A stretch of DNA of 10,063 bases from Euperipatoides rowelli. Taxonomy: Eukaryota; Onychophora; Udeonychophora; Euonychophora; Peripatopsidae. Both the position numbers and the translations under genes were made by a program. The notes beneath the pieces are model-generated. The model ran no database searches. It was not told the origin of the DNA and was given only the letters and a program-made list of their open reading frames with translations. The number at the start of each line of letters is the position of its first letter. Within the stretch, counting starts at the first letter, position 1. This document shows, piece after piece, positions 7,201 through 10,063 of this stretch. The DNA is taken from assembly GCA_003024985.2 (NCBI GenBank), contig PXIH01S0002746.1, one strand, 5' to 3'.

Positions 7201-8403
7201 AATGTGGATTATTCAGCCAGTTTCTAGACACTTCCATTATGAGCACAACATTTATTATCGAATAGTAAATGTCGCATTAAAGAAAGTAAACAATGCCCAT
7301 ACAAAAATCAGCTTATGCTTTCCATGGGCGAATCAATGCGATAAATTACAAATCTATATATTAATACGTGAAGGGAAAACTTTGGGTCCCTTTTTAAGCA
7401 TATTGGGCGCACGGAGTGTGAGATTTGGCAGAGTTAAAGTTTATATGGAGAGGGGGAGAGGCAGTGCAATGAGCTAAAATTTATATATAAAATTAAAACA
7501 TTAATTGTTTAGCGATGTGGCGGCATTTTACAAAGGAGTGGCGGCTTTTTACAAAGGAAATTTTCTTATTGGTCGAATTCCGACCAACACTGGATTACTT
7601 AATTAAAACACATTTGTTATAATCAGTACATTTTTTCTACGAAAAAAAGGTAGGGGTACTCACATGCAGTCATTAAATAAAAATGTGAAAAAATAGATAG
7701 TCATTGTTTATTCTATTGCTGGGGGAAAAAAGTGCCGTTGACAGGAAAAAAAGCACTGATTTATAATTTACTGTACATAAACATATACAGTGTATACTAT
7801 AGCCTACCACCTACAATATAAAATATTTGACAAATTTTGGGGTTATAAAAAGTAGTGAAATTTTGATTCTACTCCTAACGAGTCGAAATTTAAAAAACTT
7901 ATAAGATATGAATTTTATTACACCCGGATATTTTACATACACATACTGCATTAATTAATTAATAGACATTTATTGTAAAAAGTTGTTTAAAAAAAGTTGG
8001 CAGATCAATGCACAAAACCATAATAGGCCTATACATGGTCTTATCAGTGACAATAATCCTTCACATTCTCAAACACCTATCCTAAAAAAAACACACACAT
8101 AAAATAGACGAGAGGGAGCACAAAGCACTTTTATTTTGGTGCACCCTATTAACAACATCTAGAAACGTTCATTCATCTATTTATTTGTTTAAAAAAAAAA
8201 AAAAAACCAGGAAATGTCAAAACGGGTATGTAATGGACAAAACCTAAACGATCATCTGAAATGAAAGATAATAAAGATGTTTCTTTGCATGTCTATTCCC
8301 AGAGCTATTATCCTGATTTACAGTATTTATAAGCAGTTTCAATTTAGAATTTTTAAAGAAAGCATAATTAACTTTGATATTCACAATTTTAAAGACAAAA
8401 AGT
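7201..8403. other. AT-rich stretch without supported gene
   Basis: A 100-codon open frame at 7175-7477 starts inside copy 3R and has no domain I recognise. Its C-terminal basic, serine/glycine-rich stretch is not diagnostic, so it is not called as a gene. A duplicated 21-mer lies at 7517-7558, a TAGGCCTA at 8024-8031, and an ACTCAC at 7655-7660 that could be a minus-strand splice donor (GTGAGT), though no exon is visible beside it. A-runs near 8190 and several ATTAATTAAT words are simple AT-rich noise. Confidence 0.45.
7517..7558 (+). repeat. 21-bp direct repeat, two copies
   Basis: GTGGCGGCATTTTACAAAGG plus A (7517-7537) is followed directly by GTGGCGGCTTTTTACAAAGG plus A (7538-7558), with one mismatch. 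It is GC-rich at its start compared with its surroundings. Confidence 0.95.
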
Positions 8404-8625
8404 AAACCTATTTTTTTTTAAAAAAAGTAAACCTATACACTTTTATCTGACAATTAACTTACTGAATTTAAAAAAAAAAAAAAAAAAAAAAGGAAACAAA
8501 ATTATTTTTCACCCATACGTTAATATTATGAGGAACTATAATTCAATGAGACAGAAACTATATAGGAACAGGATTGAACTAATTTAAAACAGCGACTACT
8601 GGGAGGTATTTAGCTGATGGCTAAT
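8404..8625 (+). repeat. Direct duplication around an N, first copy
   Basis: Starts AAACCTATTTTTTTTTAAAA and ends GCTGATGGCTAAT, immediately before the N at 8626. The outer parts (8404-8469 and 8531-8625) are identical by eye to 8627-8692 and 8753-8847. The A-run is 22 long here. The ~39 bases at 8492-8530 are not shared with the second copy in the same orientation. Confidence 0.9.
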
Positions 8626-8626
8626 N
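8626..8626. other. Assembly gap (single N)
   Basis: This N lies exactly between the end of one copy and the start of the other copy of a ~220-bp duplication, the same arrangement as at 4663. Most simply, two overlapping contig ends or two haplotypes were placed side by side instead of merged. Confidence 0.85.
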
Positions 8627-8847
8627 AAACCTATTTTTTTTTAAAAAAAGTAAACCTATACACTTTTATCTGACAATTAACTTACTGAATTTAAAAAAAA
8701 AAAAAAAAAAACACGCTTGGAAACTCATGGATGCACCAAGTGAAAAAATAGCAGGAACTATAATTCAATGAGACAGAAACTATATAGGAACAGGATTGAA
8801 CTAATTTAAAACAGCGACTACTGGGAGGTATTTAGCTGATGGCTAAT
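8627..8847 (+). repeat. Direct duplication around an N, second copy
   Basis: Same start and end as 8404-8625, with an A-run of 19. The inner ~41 bases (8712-8752, starting CACGCTTGGAAACTC and ending AAAATAGC) differ from the first copy. If the duplication is an assembly artefact, only one inner version belongs to each allele. Confidence 0.9.
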
Positions 8848-8883
8848 GGAGCGCTAGATTCAATTAGCTTTCTTCAGTCTTAG

Positions 8884-9228
8884 TTCCAAGAAATAGTAAA
8901 GATGAAGATTGCTATGCCAGATCTTATATTTTACAGCAAAGCTAGCACCCTGTTCTTTCTCGACCTCACCAGAAGAGGCCACAGTCATGGTTTTTTTATT
9001 TTTAATCTGTTCAACAAAAGCCACTTTGTATCATCAGACAGCCCTTGCTGTCCAGCTGTTACGAGTAAACTTGTCCCCAAGGGATTCAGTCAGAGGTGGT
9101 GGTTCCCACCTCCAATGCAGCTCAGCACCCTGGCACAACACCCCACTGTTTTCTGCAGTATGTCTCAAGGCATTGGTAAAATATATTCTCCTTTTGGAAA
9201 AATTAAAGAAATTAAATTGTCATTTTAA
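8884..9228. other. GC-richer island with overlapping open frames; possible exon or repeat relic
   Basis: By count, 9001-9180 is 87 of 180 G+C (48%), while 9241-9300 is 9 of 60. Plus strand: one frame is open from 8884, with ATG at 8902 and a stop at 9226-9228 (108 codons, including SSDSPCCPAVTSKLV), and a second 113-codon frame overlaps it. A pyrimidine-rich AG (CTTTCTTCAG) lies near 8868-8877. Minus strand: one frame reads RHTAENSGVLCQGAELHWRW, PPPLTESLGDKFTRNSWTARAV, then two stops, then YKVAFVEQIKNKKTMTVASS and GEVEKEQG, which looks as protein-like as the plus strand. I recognise neither. The two adjacent stops would make a minus-strand gene broken. Coding strand, exon limits and even coding status are unresolved. 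It could be a lone exon, a processed pseudogene piece or an unknown repeat. Confidence 0.35.
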
Positions 9229-9640
9229 CAATTTTCGAATTTATTTATGATGACCCAACTTTTTTAAAAAATATTAACATATCATTAGTAATTAATTATC
9301 TGATTAGAAGTAATTAAAAGCAAATCAATTATTTCAAACATTAAAAAAAAATTTTTTTTTTTTAATTATTTCATAAAAATTACTTGAAAAATGATTTTGG
9401 GTTGTATAAGAACATTTACCAAAGCTGCTTGTAAAGAAATTTCTAAAATAAATATTTTGTTTTTTTAATTTATTTTTTTATTATTTTAAGATTGTTGATA
9501 TACAGTAGTGTCTTTCAAATGATACTACTGTACATCATATTATTATTTTTCAAGTGAAACTTAACCACTTTACTTTCTTTTTTTTCTTTTCTATTAAAAC
9601 ATGTTAGAGAGGAAAAAAGCCTAATCTTTCATTTCAGTAC
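9229..9640. other. Very AT-rich stretch with A9T12 palindrome and a hairpin
   Basis: No gene. AATT-A9-T12-AATT-like sequence lies at about 9340-9366. The hairpin at 9501-9532 is listed separately. The rest is stop-rich homopolymer sequence. Confidence 0.55.
9501..9532. other. 12-bp hairpin, 8-base loop
   Basis: TACAGTAGTGTC (9501-9512) pairs with GATACTACTGTA (9521-9532) across the loop TTTCAAAT. Eleven pairs are Watson-Crick and one is G-T, which is a wobble pair if transcribed. Tc1/mariner termini often begin CAGT next to a TA target, so a tiny fold-back derived from such ends is possible, but nothing else supports that. Confidence 0.6.
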
Positions 9641-9870
9641 ACTAATGATAATTATGCTTGCAATATATTGATGAGAAAGAGGATGATTAGCTTCAGGATA
9701 ATGATGATGATTATCATATGGTGATGATTACCATATGAGGATGATTACATGGTGATGATTACTATTATGTATATCAATATAATGATAATATAAAAGTATG
9801 ATGATAAAAATATGAAGATGATTACAATATGATAATAATTATGATTATGATACAATGATAATTATAATAT
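9641..9870 (+). repeat. Diverged ATGAT / GATGATTA microsatellite
   Basis: Repeated GATGATTA, ATGATGAT and AATGATAAT words with irregular spacing, merging into AT-rich DNA on the right. It contains CATATGGT (9715-9722) and ACCATATG (9730-9737), an 8-bp perfect inverted pair. Stop-rich in all frames. Confidence 0.85.
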
Positions 9871-10063
9871 AATGTTGATTTACAAGTGGAAATAAGTTTA
9901 AAGGTTAAAGTATAAAAGAGACGATTTAATATGAACAAATATAACGAGTAAATATTACAGATATCTTTAGAAGATTATCAAACATATAAAAGTGTAAATC
10001 AAACACATTACAACATATTCTAGCAGAGTTATCTAGTGGTTTACATACATATTATGGTATATA
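9871..10063. other. AT-rich sequence, nothing recognisable
   Basis: No open frame, no repeat shared with the rest of the window, and no RNA-like element seen. The end of the window cuts through unremarkable sequence. Confidence 0.5.

Noticed and set aside
7175-7477. 100-codon open frame with a basic C-terminus
   Set aside because: It starts inside a MITE and has no recognisable domain; one frame of this length is expected by chance in 10 kb.
7655-7700. Minus-strand splice donor GTGAGT as part of the gene ending at 3144
   Set aside because: The sequence upstream of it on the minus strand is stop-rich with no plausible exon.

Overview
This window looks like non-genic, repeat-rich DNA from an animal nuclear genome. 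It is very AT-rich, with long homopolymers, two single-base N gaps, microsatellites and several layers of decayed DNA transposons. There are no long open reading frames, no bacterial-type gene packing and no recognisable RNA gene. The palindrome TAGGCCTA occurs three times, far above chance for this composition. From memory such words are common in marine invertebrate and some fish genomes, but the species cannot be fixed from this window.

Layout. 1-90: apparent end of a piggyBac-like non-autonomous element, finishing in GGG-TTAA. 735-793: 3' tail resembling a non-LTR retrotransposon or transcript end. 805-935, 1836-2165 and 6692-7200: diverged copies of one inverted-repeat (MITE-like) family, called family F here; the last is a double fold-back. 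1526-1716 and 2438-2741: two halves of an ~80-bp tandem array, split by DNA that includes a family F copy. 3144-3216 (minus): the best coding candidate, a 23-codon terminal exon behind a strong splice acceptor. 3494-3787: a dead Tc1/mariner transposase C-terminus. 4194-5425 and 5518-5914: two opposite-facing copies of one CAGGG-ended, hAT-like element. The larger copy contains a ~1-kb minisatellite of about 20 units of ~50 bp. 6088-6202: GACA/GA/GATA microsatellite. 8404-8847: a direct duplication abutting an N. 8884-9228: a GC-richer island of unknown nature. 9641-9870: a diverged ATGAT/GATTA microsatellite.

There is no set of genes working together here. If the minus-strand exon is real, most of the window to its right would be intron or intergenic DNA upstream of it, filled with transposon remains. 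Both Ns sit exactly between two copies of the same sequence, which points to unmerged contig ends rather than biology, so distances across positions 4663 and 8626 should not be trusted.
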